From assembly GCA_963772815.1 (NCBI GenBank), contig CAVYYV010000005.1, forward strand, positions 434,001-498,000: 64,000 bases of DNA. Direction: 5' to 3'. The notes beneath the pieces were generated by a model. That model was not told the DNA's origin, searched no databases, and saw only the letters and a list, made by a program, of their open reading frames with translations. Source of the DNA: DATFFO01 sp963772815. Lineage in GTDB: Bacteria; Actinomycetota; Acidimicrobiia; Spongiisociales; ZC4RG35. The position numbers and the translations under genes are program-made. Below, in pieces: positions 1-8,802 of the stretch. Within the stretch, counting starts at the first letter, position 1. Each line of letters opens with the position of its first letter.

Positions 1-1164
1 ATGGGCGCCGACATGGGATTCAAGACCAACCAAATTCACGCCGGGGTGAGGCCGGACCCGATCACCGGAGCCATCCTCACGCCCATCCACCAGTCCACCA
101 CCTTCGTGCAGGAATCGGTGGACGCCTACATGAGCAAGGGGTACAGCTACGCCCGGGGCGGAAACCCGACCGTGCGGGCCTTCGAGGAGAAGATCACCGC
201 CCTGGAGGGAGGCGTCGACGCCACCGCCTACGGGTCGGGAATGGCCGCCACGGTGGCGGTGATGCTCGGCCTTCTCTCGGCGGGGGACCACATCCTCATC
301 GCCGACGTGGTCTACGGCGGCACCTACCGCTTCGCGGATCAATTTCTGCGCAAGTTCGGCGTGGCGGTGGACTTCGTCGACGCGGCGGATCCGGATGCCG
401 TTACGCGAGCCATCCGTCCTGACACGGTGCTGGTGTTCACCGAGACGCCGGCCAACCCCACCCTGAAGCTGACCGACCTCGCTGCCATCTCCGAGATCTG
501 CCGGGAGCACGGGGTGCTACATGTCACGGACAACACCTTCCTCACCCCCTATTTTCAGCAGCCGTTCAGCCTCGGTTGCGACATCGTGGTCCACTCCACG
601 ACCAAGTACCTGGATGGTCACAATGCCACGCTGGGTGGAGCAGTGGTGGTCAACGACCAGGCTCTTCAGGAGAAGATCGCCTTCGCCCGCATCTCAGCCG
701 GGTTGGTCATGTCACCAATGGTGGCCTGGCTGACCCTGCAGGGGACAAAGACCCTGTCGGCCAGGATGGATCAGCAATCGGCCAACGCCATGGACGTGGC
801 CACCTGGCTGGAGGGTCATCCCAAGGTTGAGCGGGTCGGCTACCCGGGATTGGCCTCGTTTCCCGGCCATGAGCTGGCCGGACGCCAGGCGAGCGGGTTC
901 GGAGCCATGGCCTGGTTCGAGGTGCGGGGCGGAGTAGAGGCCGGGAAGACGCTGATGGACTCGGTCGAGCTGTGGTCCCTGGCGGAAAACCTGGGAGCCG
1001 TCGAGTCGATCATCACCCATCCCGTCACCATGACCCACGCTGCCATCCCCCGAGAGGAGCGCCTCGCATCGGGCATCACCGACGGACTGGTGCGTCTTTC
1101 GGTCGGAATGGAAGACGTCGAAGACCTGATCGCAGACCTCGACCAGGCCCTGGCCAAGGTCTGA
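1..1164 (+). CDS. Trans-sulfuration PLP enzyme (cystathionine gamma-synthase / O-acylhomoserine sulfhydrylase / methionine gamma-lyase family)
   Basis: The 387-residue length and sequence fit the Cys/Met-metabolism PLP enzyme family, which makes or breaks C-S bonds in the methionine-cysteine pathway in the cytosol. Visible marks are the VVYGGTYR segment near residue 105, TDNTF near 180, and the cofactor lysine K202 in HSTTKYLDGH. The frame starts at base 1, so the true start could lie upstream; a second ATG at 13 is also possible. Sequence alone does not decide between gamma-synthase, sulfhydrylase and gamma-lyase. The next gene is convergent, so no operon context helps. Confidence 0.88.
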   Translation: MGADMGFKTNQIHAGVRPDPITGAILTPIHQSTTFVQESVDAYMSKGYSYARGGNPTVRAFEEKITALEGGVDATAYGSGMAATVAVMLGLLSAGDHILIADVVYGGTYRFADQFLRKFGVAVDFVDAADPDAVTRAIRPDTVLVFTETPANPTLKLTDLAAISEICREHGVLHVTDNTFLTPYFQQPFSLGCDIVVHSTTKYLDGHNATLGGAVVVNDQALQEKIAFARISAGLVMSPMVAWLTLQGTKTLSARMDQQSANAMDVATWLEGHPKVERVGYPGLASFPGHELAGRQASGFGAMAWFEVRGGVEAGKTLMDSVELWSLAENLGAVESIITHPVTMTHAAIPREERLASGITDGLVRLSVGMEDVEDLIADLDQALAKV

Positions 1165-1174
1165 ATCGCGCTGG

Positions 1175-1200
1175 GTGGCCGGTTTCACCGGCACTTCTTT
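1175..1200 (+). terminator. Probable intrinsic terminator after the PLP enzyme gene
   Basis: GTGGCCGGT and ACCGGCAC pair around a short TTC loop, with one bulged G, and are followed by TTCTTT. It lies 11 bp after the stop codon, between convergent genes. Confidence 0.45.
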
Positions 1201-1276
1201 GGACCGTGGGGAACGGCCCTCCCGTTGCTCGGACCGCCACCATCGCCATGCGTTTGCTGCCGTCCAGAGAAGGGAT

Positions 1277-1666
1277 TCAGCCCACCTGGTCGACGACTTT
1301 GGCCAACAGGTCGCGGACGGATTCGGCCACCTCGTGCACGCCGGGATTCTCCACGACCGACATGACCGAGACCGGGTCCATGGCGTCGATCACCACGTCG
1401 CTGCCGTCTTCTCGCACCACCACATTGCAGGGGAGCAAGACCCCGATCTCAGGGGCAGCGCCGATTGCCCGGTGGGCCATGGTGGGGTTACAAGCGCCCA
1501 GGATCAGGTAACGGTCCATCTCCTCGCCCAGCTTCTTGCGTAGGGTCGCCTGAACGTCGATCTCGGTCAGAACGCCGAAACCCTGTGAAGCCAGTGCATC
1601 GCGGGCCCACCCAACGACCTGATCGAAATCGGCTCCATCGATTCTCTTGCTGATGTGATACATCAT
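1277..1666 (-). CDS. DUF302 family protein
   Basis: The 129-residue product matches the DUF302 fold family in its central part (RYLILGACNP, then IGVLLPCNVVV with a cysteine, then IDAMDP). The function of the family is not established; some members are linked to sulfur or metal stress. The start ATG (1664-1666) overlaps the stop of the upstream methyltransferase as ATGA; a second ATG follows directly at 1661-1663. It is the last gene of the four-gene minus-strand operon RidA, ALDH7, methyltransferase, DUF302. No signal peptide or membrane segment is seen. Confidence 0.8.
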   Translation of the reverse strand: MMYHISKRIDGADFDQVVGWARDALASQGFGVLTEIDVQATLRKKLGEEMDRYLILGACNPTMAHRAIGAAPEIGVLLPCNVVVREDGSDVVIDAMDPVSVMSVVENPGVHEVAESVRDLLAKVVDQVG

Positions 1667-2259
1667 TCCTCCACGTCGTAGCGCGCCAACAGGACTGTGT
1701 CGAGGGCTGTGGCTCCCTCCTCGGTCTGACGAGGGGTCGAGCGGGAGAACAGGACCATCAGAGGTGCCGCCCATTGGGCGGCGGTTTCGGGATCCCAGAG
1801 CAGGTCCGGTTCGGAGGGGCCACTCACCCCGGCGGTGGCCCGGTCGTGGGCCACTATGAACAGATGCCCACCCGGCGCCACCCAGCCGACTGCTCGCTTG
1901 ACGAGGTCGGCCCGCGCCTGGGTGGTCAGGTGCAGGTAGGCGATCAAGACCAGATCGAAGGTGCGCTCGGAGTCCCAGGTGTGCATGTCGCCCTCGACCC
2001 ACTCGACATCGACGCCCTCCTCGGTTGCCATCTGTCGGGCCCGATCGAGGGCCACCGAGGAGAAGTCGACCCCGGTCACCTCCCAGCCGCGCTTCGCCAG
2101 CCATACCGCGTTTCGCCCCTCCCCGCACGCCAGGTCGAGGGCCGTGCCCGGCTCCAGATCGGCCAACTCTGCCTCGACGAACTGGTTCGGTCCCCGGGAC
2201 CACAGGAGCTGTCTCTCCCGGTAGCGATCGTCCCAGGCGTGCCTGTCGGCCGGATTCAT
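1663..2259 (-). CDS. Class I SAM-dependent methyltransferase
   Basis: A 198-residue Rossmann-fold methyltransferase. Motif I is LDLACGEGRNAVWLA at about residues 41-55, followed by VTGVDFS (motif II), and then GDMHTW and FDLVLIAYLHL. The small size and the N-terminal WDDRYRE...LWSRGPN element resemble TehB/thiopurine-type methyltransferases acting on small molecules, but the substrate is unknown. The ATG overlaps the ALDH stop as ATGA, so it is probably translationally coupled. Confidence 0.85.
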   Translation of the reverse strand: MNPADRHAWDDRYRERQLLWSRGPNQFVEAELADLEPGTALDLACGEGRNAVWLAKRGWEVTGVDFSSVALDRARQMATEEGVDVEWVEGDMHTWDSERTFDLVLIAYLHLTTQARADLVKRAVGWVAPGGHLFIVAHDRATAGVSGPSEPDLLWDPETAAQWAAPLMVLFSRSTPRQTEEGATALDTVLLARYDVEE

Positions 2260-3779
2260 CCGAATTCGATCCCCTGGGCCAGGGGGAGCTCGTCGCCCCA
2301 GTTGATGGTGGTCGTCTGCCGGCGCATATACGCCTTCCAGGCATCGGACCCGGCCTCACGCCCGCCGCCGGTCTCCTTCTCACCACCGAAGGCACCGCCA
2401 ATCTCGGCTCCCGAGGTCCCGATGTTGACGTTGGCGATCCCACAGTCGGATCCCGTGGCGGAGAGAAAGCGCTCGGCGTTCTTGAGCGATTGGGTGAAGA
2501 TGGCCGAGGACAGGCCCTGGACCACCCCGTTGTGGATCTCGATCGCCTCCTCGAGCGTGTCGAACTCGATCACCCACAGGATTGGGGCGAACGTCTCGTC
2601 CTGGCTGATGCCGGCCCCTTTGGGGATGCGGGCGATGGTGGGCTCGACGAAGTACCCGGGACGGTCGAGCTCCTTGCCGCCCACCACGATCTGGGCGCCC
2701 TGGGACCGGGCCGTCTCCACGGCCGCCATCATCTGGTCGACGGCCCGGCGGTTGACGAGGGGGCCCATCAGGGTTCCCTCCTCCATCGGATCGCCGATGG
2801 AGACGCGGCCGTAGGAGTCCTTGAGCCGATCGATCAGCTTGTCTGCGATGGCCCGGTGCACCAGCAGGCGGCGCAGGCTCGTGCAGCGCTGACCGGCGGT
2901 GCCCACGGCGGCGAACAGAACCGCCCGAACCGCCAACTCCAGGTCGGCGTCGTCCATGACCACGATTGCGTTGTTGCCGCCCAACTCGAGAATGGAGCGG
3001 CCCAGGCGCTTGGCGACCGCGGGGGCGATGGTCTTTCCCATCCGGATCGAGCCGGTGGCGGAGATGAGGGGAAGGCGGCGGTCGTTGACCATGGCATCGC
3101 CCACATCGGCTCCGGCCCCAGCCACCAGGTTGAAGACCCCTTCGTGTCCGCTTCCGGCCATCACCTCGCTGGCGATCTTCGTGACGGCGATCGCGGTGAG
3201 CGGGGTGCGTTCCGACGGCTTCCACAACACGGGATCGCCACAGACGGCGGCCACGGTGGCGTTCCACGACCACACCGCGACCGGGAAGTTGAAGGCGGTG
3301 ATCACACCGATCGGGCCCAATGGATGCCACTGCTCGTACATCCGATGGTTGGGGCGCTCCGAGGCCATCGTGTTCCCATAGAGTTGGCGGGACATGCCCA
3401 CCGCCAGGTCGCAGATGTCGATCATCTCTTGGACCTCGCCCACCCCTTCGGGGAGGATCTTGCCAACTTCGAGCGTGACCAGCGCTCCCAGCGCCTCGCG
3501 GTGCTCACGAAGGGCGTTGCCGAGGCGGCGGATGTAGTCGCCCCGGACGGGAGGGGGGAGGCTGCGCCAACGGGAGAAGGTCTCGACCGAAGACTGCACG
3601 GCCCGCTCGTAGTCGGCGGCACTGCCAAGGCTCACGCTGGCCAGGGTCTCCCCGGTGGCCGGGTTGGGTATCTCGGCGACTTCCCCCGAACCCTCGATCC
3701 ACTCGCCGCCCACGCAGACCCCGGGTATTACTCCCTCGTTCTGGATCCCGAGGGCATCGAATACTTGTTGTCGGTCCAC
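2256..3779 (-). CDS. ALDH7-type aldehyde dehydrogenase (alpha-aminoadipate semialdehyde dehydrogenase family)
   Basis: The 507-residue NAD-dependent dehydrogenase has the ALDH7-specific stretch SERPNHRMYEQWHPLGPIG followed by AFNFPVAVW. It also has the catalytic glutamate in ILELGGNN (about residue 265) and the nucleophile C299 in GQRCTS. ALDH7 enzymes oxidise alpha-aminoadipate semialdehyde in lysine breakdown and also betaine or lipid-derived aldehydes. The RidA gene lies 16 bp upstream and a methyltransferase overlaps downstream. RidA removes reactive enamine/imine intermediates, so an amine or amino-acid catabolic role is a reasonable inference. Confidence 0.9.
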   Translation of the reverse strand: MDRQQVFDALGIQNEGVIPGVCVGGEWIEGSGEVAEIPNPATGETLASVSLGSAADYERAVQSSVETFSRWRSLPPPVRGDYIRRLGNALREHREALGALVTLEVGKILPEGVGEVQEMIDICDLAVGMSRQLYGNTMASERPNHRMYEQWHPLGPIGVITAFNFPVAVWSWNATVAAVCGDPVLWKPSERTPLTAIAVTKIASEVMAGSGHEGVFNLVAGAGADVGDAMVNDRRLPLISATGSIRMGKTIAPAVAKRLGRSILELGGNNAIVVMDDADLELAVRAVLFAAVGTAGQRCTSLRRLLVHRAIADKLIDRLKDSYGRVSIGDPMEEGTLMGPLVNRRAVDQMMAAVETARSQGAQIVVGGKELDRPGYFVEPTIARIPKGAGISQDETFAPILWVIEFDTLEEAIEIHNGVVQGLSSAIFTQSLKNAERFLSATGSDCGIANVNIGTSGAEIGGAFGGEKETGGGREAGSDAWKAYMRRQTTTINWGDELPLAQGIEFG

Positions 3780-3795
3780 GATCGATCCTCCTTGC

Positions 3796-4176
3796 TCAGC
3801 GGGACGCCACGATTTCGATCTCGATCAGGAAACCGCCCGGCAGAGCTCCGGCCTGAATGGCGGAGCGGGCGGGTGGCTCACCGGCGAAATACGCCGAGTA
3901 GATCTCGTTGACCTTTCCATAGTCGGCCATGTCCGCCAGGAAGATGGTCGTCTTGACGATGTCGGCATGGCTCAGGCCCAGGTCGCCGAGGATGAGCCCG
4001 ATGTTGTCTAGCACCCGGTGGGTCTGGGTCCCGATGTCGTTCGCCACCCGTTCGCCGGTCACCGGGTCCAGACCGACTTGACCGGACAGGAAGACGAGGC
4101 CGCCTGCCTCCACCGCCACCGAGTATGGGCCCAAGGCGGCCGGGGCAGATGGCGTCTCGGGGATCTTCTTGCTCAT
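3796..4176 (-). CDS. RidA family enamine/imine deaminase
   Basis: The 126-residue protein follows the YjgF/YER057c/UK114 pattern: LGPYSVAVEAGGLVFLSGQ near the N-terminus, DIVKTTIFLADM in the middle and the PPARSAIQAGALPGG segment, which carries the substrate-binding arginine. RidA proteins form trimers and hydrolyse reactive 2-aminoacrylate and other enamines. It is the first gene of the minus-strand operon with ALDH7. The protein is complete and of typical length. Confidence 0.9.
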   Translation of the reverse strand: MSKKIPETPSAPAALGPYSVAVEAGGLVFLSGQVGLDPVTGERVANDIGTQTHRVLDNIGLILGDLGLSHADIVKTTIFLADMADYGKVNEIYSAYFAGEPPARSAIQAGALPGGFLIEIEIVASR

Positions 4177-4268
4177 TCCGGCTCCAAAGGATTGCGGTCA
4201 GCGCTGACTACGGGGCTCAGGCTACTGCGGGACCGGGCAAGCCCGTTCTGGCACGGAAAAGGGGGGAA

Positions 4269-4631
4269 TCAGGCGAAGCTGTTGCCACACCCGCAGGTGC
4301 GGGTCGTGTTGGGGTTGTCGATGGAGAAGCCGGCTCCCATCAGACCATCCCTGAAATCCAGGGTGGAGCCACGGATCATCTCCGCCGACTGCGAGTCGAC
4401 GACCACACGGACGTCGCCGAACTCCTCGACGATGTCGCCCTCCTCCAACTGGCTGTCGAAGAACAGCTCGTAGGAGAAGCCCGAGCAGCCACCCGGACGA
4501 ACGGCCATCCGCAGGGCCAGGTCCTCGTCACCTTCGGTCGCGATCAACTCGCCTACCTTGGCAACGGCGTTGTCGGTCAGGAAGACCGTCTTCTGGGGTT
4601 TGTTCGACTTGATGGAGAGTATCTGGTTCAT
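4269..4631 (-). CDS. erpA: Iron-sulfur cluster insertion protein, A-type carrier (ErpA/IscA)
   Basis: The 120-residue A-type carrier has the three conserved cysteines: C in RPGGCSGFSY and the pair in TCGCGNSF at the C-terminus. It carries Fe-S clusters to target apoproteins. The N-terminal about 14 residues (MNQILSIKSNKPQK) extend beyond the usual family start. It is transcribed away from mrp, another Fe-S carrier gene, and shares a 91-bp intergenic region with it, which suggests joint control. Confidence 0.88.
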   Translation of the reverse strand: MNQILSIKSNKPQKTVFLTDNAVAKVGELIATEGDEDLALRMAVRPGGCSGFSYELFFDSQLEEGDIVEEFGDVRVVVDSQSAEMIRGSTLDFRDGLMGAGFSIDNPNTTRTCGCGNSFA

Positions 4632-4722
4632 CTGGAGCCTGTCACCGGTTCACTGTCCCTCAGTATAGGGGATATGGTGGTCCTTGTATTCCCACTATGA
4701 CGATGGTGGAAAAGGTAAGAAC

Positions 4723-5883
4723 ATGACGGTCCCTTCCCGAAACGAGATCTATCGTGCCCTAGAGGCGGTCACCGACCCGGAGCTCGGTGGCAACATCGTG
4801 GAGCTGGGTATGGTCACGAATGCCTCCGTCGACGAGGACGGCGTGGCCACGGTGGGCATCGCCCTGACCGTGGCCGAATGCCCCATGCGGAGCCAGATCG
4901 AGAACGAGGCCGTCCGCAAGGTGCAGGCGCTTCCGCGCATCAAGGACGTGGTGGTCGAGACGACCGCAATGACCAAGTCCCAACGCGCCGACCTGATGAG
5001 TCGCGCCCGACGCAACGCCCGTGACCAGGCCGAGCCCTCCCAAGTTGCCCCCAGCACCAGGGTCGTGGCGGTGGCCTCGGGCAAGGGCGGAGTGGGCAAG
5101 TCCTCGGTGAGCGTGAACCTGGCCCTGGCGTTGGCAGATCAGGGGTTCGAGGTGGGGGTGCTCGACGGTGACATCTGGGGCTTCTCGATCCCGCGCATGT
5201 TGGGGGCCGAGGGACCGCTCTCAGCCGACGACGACACCCGCCTCATCCAACCCGCCAGGGCCCAGGGGGTGTCGGTGGTGTCGACCGGGCTGATCGTGGA
5301 TTCCGAGGAGACGGCTCTCATGTGGCGGGGGCTGATGCTGTCCAAGGCGCTCGGGCAATTCCTCCAGCAGGTGGAGTGGGGCCGGCTCGACTATCTCGTC
5401 ATCGACCTCCCCCCCGGCACCGGGGACATTCAGATGGCGCTGTCGCGCTTGCTTCCCCAAGCAGAGATGCTGGTGGTCACGACCCCCCAGATCGCCGCCC
5501 AGCGGGTGGCGGTACGGGTGGCCGACATGGCCCGTCGCTCCTACATGCCCATCCTGGGCGTGGTGGAAAACATGTCGGGTTTCATATGCGATCACGGCGA
5601 GACATACCACCTGTTCGGGCAGGGTGGCGGCACGGATCTGGCGGAAAAGACCGGAGTGCCTTTGCTGGCCCAAATCCCTCTCGACCCGGCAGTGGTAGCG
5701 GGAGGCGACGCCGGCCGCCCCGTGGTCCGATCCGAGCCGGACGGCGCCGCCGGGGCAGCTTTCGCCGAGCTGGGCCGGCGCATCGTCGAGGTGATGCCCC
5801 CGGTGGCGGACGAGACGTGCACCGGGCGAATCGCCAAGCTGGTTGCCCAACTCGACGAGGACCTGGCCGCCGCCGAGGTTTGA
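4723..5883 (+). CDS. mrp: Mrp/NBP35-type P-loop ATPase, Fe-S cluster carrier with N-terminal DUF59 domain
   Basis: The 386-residue protein has an N-terminal DUF59/MIP18 domain (about residues 1-90), then a ParA/MinD-like P-loop ATPase with the deviant Walker A GKGGVGKSS near residue 119, DGDIWG, and IDLPPGTGD. The family assembles and transfers [4Fe-4S] clusters. I chose ATG 4723 because a purine-rich GGTGGAAAAGG stretch lies just upstream and the protein then begins at the domain edge. An in-frame ATG at 4684 is possible. Its divergent neighbour erpA works in the same pathway. Confidence 0.9.
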   Translation: MTVPSRNEIYRALEAVTDPELGGNIVELGMVTNASVDEDGVATVGIALTVAECPMRSQIENEAVRKVQALPRIKDVVVETTAMTKSQRADLMSRARRNARDQAEPSQVAPSTRVVAVASGKGGVGKSSVSVNLALALADQGFEVGVLDGDIWGFSIPRMLGAEGPLSADDDTRLIQPARAQGVSVVSTGLIVDSEETALMWRGLMLSKALGQFLQQVEWGRLDYLVIDLPPGTGDIQMALSRLLPQAEMLVVTTPQIAAQRVAVRVADMARRSYMPILGVVENMSGFICDHGETYHLFGQGGGTDLAEKTGVPLLAQIPLDPAVVAGGDAGRPVVRSEPDGAAGAAFAELGRRIVEVMPPVADETCTGRIAKLVAQLDEDLAAAEV

Positions 5884-6084
5884 CCAGCCATCCGGCTGGT
5901 CCCTACCCACCCCGGAGTGACTAGTCAGTTCGTGTCCATGAGAAACAGGTCTGGCGACCTGTCAAGTTCTCGCCATCATTAGATGGGAACGTGCCTTGGT
6001 GCTTCGAGCCTCACGGGGAGCCCGGAGTCCATGCGGATGCAATGGGAGTCATCCTGGTCGAGTGGGATTTGGGCGCTTCTCTCG

Positions 6085-6206
6085 ACGAAGGCTCTTCGGA
6101 GTTCCGTCCCCCCACGGACTCCGAAGCGGTACGGGGATCTGGTTTCCCCCGCAGATCCTCGGCCTCAATCCGGGCGGTCCCATATGGACCGCCCGGATTC
6201 AATTTT
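6085..6206 (+). ncRNA. 6C small RNA
   Basis: Two adjacent stem-loops carry cytosine-rich loops. Hairpin 1 (6094-6126) pairs CTTCGGAGTTCCGT with ACGGACTCCGAAG around a loop of exactly six C. Hairpin 2 (6135-6158) pairs GGATCTG with CAGATCC around a loop containing five C. A very strong intrinsic terminator follows (6167-6206). This order is the defining architecture of the actinobacterial 6C RNA, reported to pair with G-rich mRNA sites through its C-rich loops. The 5' end is not visible and is set about 10 nt before hairpin 1. It lies between convergent mrp and the M23 peptidase gene. Confidence 0.85.
6167..6206 (+). terminator. Intrinsic terminator of the 6C RNA
   Basis: A perfect 14-bp stem (AATCCGGGCGGTCC against GGACCGCCCGGATT) closes a CATAT loop and is followed by CAATTTT on the plus strand. 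The T tract faces the plus direction, so it ends the small RNA and any read-through from mrp. It does not serve the minus-strand peptidase gene. Confidence 0.9.
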
Positions 6207-6215
6207 CGGGCTCCA

Positions 6216-7355
6216 TCACCCGCAGACACTGCGCACGAGCGGATAGGGATTCACTGCCGATCCACCACCGGGGTGATACTCGAAGTGGAGGTGAGGATAG
6301 GCAGCCGAGGCGTTGCCGGTGCTGCCGACGAACCCCAAAATGGCCCCCGCCGACACCGAAGCTCCCACGCTGGTGACATCGGCGAAGTGGTCCAAGTGGG
6401 CGTAGTAGAAGGAGTCGCCGGCGTTGGAACGAAGCCATATGGTGTTGCCGCCCAACGCCGATCCGGCCCCCACCCGGGAGATGGTCCCGTCATAGATGGC
6501 AACCACCGGCGTGCCCCGCGCCGCCATCATGTCCACACCCTCGTGATGGCGGCCACCCGAGCGAGCGGCGCCCCAGGTGTCCACGAACGAGACGGGACCG
6601 TCGACGGGGCAGGCCTGGCCGACATCGGAGGGCGGATCGGTGGGCGTCGTGTCGGGAGGTGACGTTGTCGGCGTCGTGGTGGCAGGGGGAGCAGTCGTGG
6701 CCGTGGCTTGGGCCTCATCGGGGGTGGTGGTCACGGTTGTCGTGGTGGTCGTCGAGGTGGCAGCGATGGCGGCCAGGCGGCGCCGCTCGGCCTCCTCGGC
6801 TGCCCGCTGTTGTTTGAGTGTTTGATAGTCGGCCTGGGCGGAGGCCAGCTTCGCCTCGGCCTGCCCGCTCAAATCCCGCAGCTCCGAGGTGACGGCCACC
6901 TGATCGGCCCGAGCTTTGTCGAGCTGGGAGGATTGTCTCTCGAACTCGGCCTCGACCACCTTGAGGTCGGTGATGGCCGTGTCCTCGACGCCCGTTACCC
7001 GCCGGGCGTATTCGAGGCCCACCGGAGCCTCCTGCGACGTGGTCCCCAGCAGAGCGCCGAGCGAAATCGAAGTGCTGGCCCCGATGTACATCTGGACGGC
7101 GAGCTTCTCCACGTCGGCCCGGGCCGTGACTAGCCGGGCCTGGGTGAAGGCCATGCCGTCGGTGAGCTGGGAGATCTGGTCTTCCAGCCCGATCTGGCGC
7201 TGATAGGCGTCTTCCAGGCGGCGGGCCAGCTCAGTTGCCTCGGTTTGGGCCTGGTCGAGACGCTGCCGGGCCTGATCCACTTCGTCCTTGCTCACGTCTG
7301 CCCAGGCAGGCACGGCCAGGGCCAGCACGACCAGTCCCACGAGCAGACGTCTCAC
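6216..7355 (-). CDS. Secreted coiled-coil M23 (LytM-type) peptidase
   Basis: The 379-residue exported protein has a signal peptide (LLVGLVVLALAVPAWA, residues 4-19) and a long coiled coil (about 20-195). A Thr/Pro-rich linker follows (about 200-240), then a LytM domain with zinc ligands in HHEGVD and HLHFEY. The layout matches EnvC/RipA-like peptidoglycan hydrolases or amidase activators at division. Metal ligands look present, so it may be catalytic. The start is GTG, overlapping the stop of the MBL-fold gene as GTGA. It is the last gene of the FxsA-NUDIX-MBL-peptidase operon. Confidence 0.87.
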   Translation of the reverse strand: MRRLLVGLVVLALAVPAWADVSKDEVDQARQRLDQAQTEATELARRLEDAYQRQIGLEDQISQLTDGMAFTQARLVTARADVEKLAVQMYIGASTSISLGALLGTTSQEAPVGLEYARRVTGVEDTAITDLKVVEAEFERQSSQLDKARADQVAVTSELRDLSGQAEAKLASAQADYQTLKQQRAAEEAERRRLAAIAATSTTTTTTVTTTPDEAQATATTAPPATTTPTTSPPDTTPTDPPSDVGQACPVDGPVSFVDTWGAARSGGRHHEGVDMMAARGTPVVAIYDGTISRVGAGSALGGNTIWLRSNAGDSFYYAHLDHFADVTSVGASVSAGAILGFVGSTGNASAAYPHLHFEYHPGGGSAVNPYPLVRSVCG

Positions 7356-8116
7356 GGGCGACTCAACTCGGCGCGGGTGCCGTCGAAGCTCACGCGCCCC
7401 TCATCGGCCAGCTTCCCCAGATGGGCCGCCACCGACCGGGCGGCGAGAGGATGCAGGGAGCTGTCCACGTCCCGGTACACGACCTCGACGATATCGCTCA
7501 CGGTGCCGGCCCCGCCCGCCAGAGCGGTGAGGATCTCCTGTTCTCTCTGCAGACGATGGGCGACGTACCAATCCACCACCTGGTGCGGATCGTCCATCAC
7601 CTCCCCGTGCCCCGGGTACAAGTGGTCGACGTCCAGCCGGCGGACCCGCGCCAGGGATCGGAGATAGGCGCCCATGTCCTCCACCATCACCGACGACCCT
7701 CCCATGATGTGATCCCCGGTGAAAAGGACCCGACCGACGCGAAAGCAGAGATGGTCATCGGAGTGGCCAGGCGTGTGGACCACCTCGAGTGTGGCCGACC
7801 CGAACTCGACCCGCGACCCCTCTCCAAGCTGCCGGTCGGGCGCGAACTGCGGTCCGGGGCCGTAACCCAGGGCGGGGACGGCGATATCACGGGCAAGCGG
7901 ATTGGCCAGAGGGGCATGATCGACATGCGTGTGTGTAACCACGACAGCAGTGACGCCTCGGTCACCAATGGCGTCCGTGATGGCCCGTTCGTGGCCCCTG
8001 TCTAGAGGGCCTGGATCGATCACCACGAGTGACCCGTCGTCGTCGACGATCCACGTGTTGGTCCCGGGACCCGTGAAGGGTCCGGGGTTGGGGGCCAGCA
8101 CCCGTTCGATTCTCAC
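7352..8116 (-). CDS. Metallo-beta-lactamase-fold hydrolase (LACTB2-like)
   Basis: The 254-residue protein has an MBL-fold domain with the zinc motif THTHVDHAP, then HTPGHSDDHLCF, GDHIMGG and LYPGHGEV, all in the expected order. The C-terminal region (DIVEVVY...SLHPLAARSVAAHLGKL) resembles the winged-helix tail of LACTB2-like hydrolases, some of which cut RNA or thioesters. The start is GTG at 8116, overlapping the NUDIX stop as GTGA; the reading frame is open further upstream but that part is antisense to the NUDIX gene. The substrate is unknown. Confidence 0.88.
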   Translation of the reverse strand: MRIERVLAPNPGPFTGPGTNTWIVDDDGSLVVIDPGPLDRGHERAITDAIGDRGVTAVVVTHTHVDHAPLANPLARDIAVPALGYGPGPQFAPDRQLGEGSRVEFGSATLEVVHTPGHSDDHLCFRVGRVLFTGDHIMGGSSVMVEDMGAYLRSLARVRRLDVDHLYPGHGEVMDDPHQVVDWYVAHRLQREQEILTALAGGAGTVSDIVEVVYRDVDSSLHPLAARSVAAHLGKLADEGRVSFDGTRAELSRP

Positions 8117-8802
8117 GGGAGCTCGACGTCGGCCGGCAGCCTGACCCGAACCTCCGAGCCGTCGCGTTCCAGTACCGGTTCGATGCGTCGCCCCGACATC
8201 TCGGCGGCCGCCTCCCACACTTCGTCGGTTGCCTGGAAACCCGCCAGCCAGCGGAGATGGTGGAGAGTGGGGGTGACCATGGCCCACTCACCATCGTCGA
8301 AGCGTCGGAGGGCCGAGTTGGGAGTAGTCCACTCCACTGCCATCACTTCCTCCGGCTGGGTCGCCAGGGGCGGGTCGCCATCGACGACGGTCAGGTAGAA
8401 GCGGGCGTCGAATCGGGTAGGGGCACCGACCGGGGTCACCCACTGGGAGAGCAGACGGAGCCGGGCCGCGTCGAGACGGACGCCGAGGTCTGCCAGACGG
8501 GAGAAGACCGCCTCTCCCACTCCCCCGATACCCTCGACCAGGCCGGGCCGGGTGATGGCCAACCCAACTTCCTCGATCGTCTCCCTGAGAGCGGCGATCC
8601 GCCATCTCTGATCATCGACATCGGCAGGAAACTCGCTGACCCTACGGGCAAGGGCTGAGTCGTCGATCTCCTCGACCCCACCACCGGGAAACACCCACAG
8701 CCCGCCGAAGAATCCCCGAGCGGGCCTTTCCATCATCAGTACCTCGATGTCGCCCGGAACCTGGCGCACCGCCACCAGAGTGGCGGCCGGTCGCGGCGTC
8801 AC
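8113..8802 (-). CDS. NUDIX hydrolase (NUDT19/CoA-pyrophosphatase-like)
   Basis: The 229-residue protein contains a Nudix box with an internal insertion: GGGVEEIDD, a spacer of about 20 residues, then ALRETIEEVGLAI supplying the REUXEEXGU half. Such interrupted boxes are typical of NUDT7/NUDT19-like enzymes that cleave CoA derivatives or other nucleoside diphosphates. The GTG start at 8802 overlaps the FxsA stop as GTGA. The substrate cannot be fixed from the sequence. Confidence 0.85.
   Translation of the reverse strand: MTPRPAATLVAVRQVPGDIEVLMMERPARGFFGGLWVFPGGGVEEIDDSALARRVSEFPADVDDQRWRIAALRETIEEVGLAITRPGLVEGIGGVGEAVFSRLADLGVRLDAARLRLLSQWVTPVGAPTRFDARFYLTVVDGDPPLATQPEEVMAVEWTTPNSALRRFDDGEWAMVTPTLHHLRWLAGFQATDEVWEAAAEMSGRRIEPVLERDGSEVRVRLPADVELP

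Noticed and set aside
2025..3911. Long plus-strand frame (628 codons) opposite ALDH7
   Set aside because: It is the antisense shadow of a clear aldehyde dehydrogenase, with no domain or start signal of its own.
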